Program-made: the position numbers and the translations under genes
Assembly: GCA_964642235.1 (NCBI GenBank)
Contig: CAZXOP010000105.1
Location: 1 to 6,744 of the forward strand
Origin: CAYSND01 sp964642235
GTDB taxonomy: Bacteria > Bacteroidota > Bacteroidia > Bacteroidales > UBA932
Length of the DNA stretch: 6,744 nt
Reading direction: 5' to 3'
The notes under the pieces: model-generated
The model's input: the letters and a program-made list of their open reading frames with translations, nothing else
Told to the model about the DNA's origin: nothing
Database searches by the model: none
Part shown: positions 6,219-6,744 of the stretch, piece by piece
How positions within the stretch are numbered: position 1 is the stretch's first letter
Layout of the letters: each line of letters opens with the position of its first letter

Positions 6219-6744
6219 ATGTCCGTTTTTAATATTGATACATTAAACCACACTTTTGAAGATGTGGTGACTCTCTTTAGTCCACAATGTAAGTTGCATC
6301 TCGGAGAGGAGGCCTCTTCCCGTATTCGCAAATGTAGGGAGTATCTCGATAATAGGATGCAGAATCAAGTTGAACCTATTTATGGCATTACCACCGGTTT
6401 TGGTTCTCTATGTAATGTGTCGGTTCGTCCTGACGAACTCTCACAGCTACAGAAAAATCTTGTAATGTCGCATGCTTGCGGAGTAGGAGAGGAAGTTTCA
6501 TCGGAGATTGTCCGTCTTATGCTTGTCCTTAAAGTGAAATCTCTCTCTTACGGATTCTCAGGGGTCAGGGTGGAGACTGTCCAAAGGCTTGTGGATTATT
6601 TCAATGAAGGGGTTTATCCTGTTGTTTACCAGCAAGGTTCTCTTGGAGCCTCAGGTGACCTTGCACCTCTTGCAAATATGTGTCTTCCGTTATTGGGACT
6701 TGGGGAGGTTTATTATCAAGGAGAAAAACACTCTGCTGCAGAGG
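6219..6744 (+). CDS. hutH: Histidine ammonia-lyase, N-terminal part (3' end outside window)
   Basis: The frame from ATG 6219 is open to the right edge (175 full codons) and begins MSVFNIDTLNHTFEDVV. HutH removes ammonia from L-histidine to give urocanate, the first step of histidine degradation, in the cytoplasm. Diagnostic features are the active-site tyrosine motif YGITTGFG (Tyr55), NLVMSHACGVG, YGFSG, and GSLGASGDLAPLA. In the last, Ala144-Ser145-Gly146 cyclise to the MIO electrophile of the aromatic amino acid lyase family. The Ser84-His85 pair at the substrate-selectivity position fits histidine lyases rather than tyrosine or phenylalanine lyases. Members are about 500 residues, so about a third is visible. 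It starts only 5 bases after the OstA-like gene, so read-through is possible, although the functions are unrelated and a weak private promoter may lie at 6173-6180. No other hut gene is visible. ATG 6219 is the only reasonable start. Confidence 0.93.
   Translation, partial: MSVFNIDTLNHTFEDVVTLFSPQCKLHLGEEASSRIRKCREYLDNRMQNQVEPIYGITTGFGSLCNVSVRPDELSQLQKNLVMSHACGVGEEVSSEIVRLMLVLKVKSLSYGFSGVRVETVQRLVDYFNEGVYPVVYQQGSLGASGDLAPLANMCLPLLGLGEVYYQGEKHSAAE

Overview
The window looks like a chromosomal segment of a Bacteroidota bacterium, most likely of the order Bacteroidales. The evidence is a Bacteroidota-type promoter (TTTG, then TAnnTTTG) before guaB, A-rich leaders without clear Shine-Dalgarno sites, and a gene set I recognise from that group: IMP dehydrogenase, a small PPIase-like lipoprotein, a SurA-like double-parvulin protein whose C-terminus ends in GWIK, and a large OstA-like protein. 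Every supported gene is on the + strand. Genus-level placement is not possible by eye.

Layout. Bases 1-530 hold the 3' half of a TIGR01212-type radical SAM protein that enters from the left edge. A 133-bp AT-rich intergenic stretch (531-663) carries the guaB promoter. guaB (664-2136) is followed by three tightly packed envelope genes. The first is a lipoprotein gene (2136-2748) cut by a 100-N assembly gap at 2520-2619. The second is a SurA-like periplasmic peptidyl-prolyl isomerase/chaperone (2741-4108). The third is an OstA/LptA-like protein (4096-6213). All junctions overlap (1 bp, 8 bp, and 13 bp or 1 bp depending on the ostA start), so the four genes almost certainly form one transcript. 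Five bases after it, the 5' third of a histidine ammonia-lyase gene (hutH, 6219 to the right edge) begins; its coding sequence is open to the end of the window.

How the genes fit together. The lipoprotein, the SurA-like protein and the OstA-like protein all belong to outer-membrane assembly: folding of outer-membrane proteins and transport of lipopolysaccharide across the periplasm. guaB, the rate-limiting step of GTP synthesis, heads the operon and supplies the only convincing promoter. hutH begins histidine breakdown and is functionally unrelated; it may have its own weak promoter inside the end of the OstA gene.

I did not find an undescribed system, a mobile element, a CRISPR array or an RNA gene. 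The points worth a second look are the gap whose nominal length cannot be right, the two parvulin domains that have each lost a different conserved histidine, the Asn/Gln hexanucleotide-repeat linker in the OstA-like protein, and a perfect palindrome before hutH.
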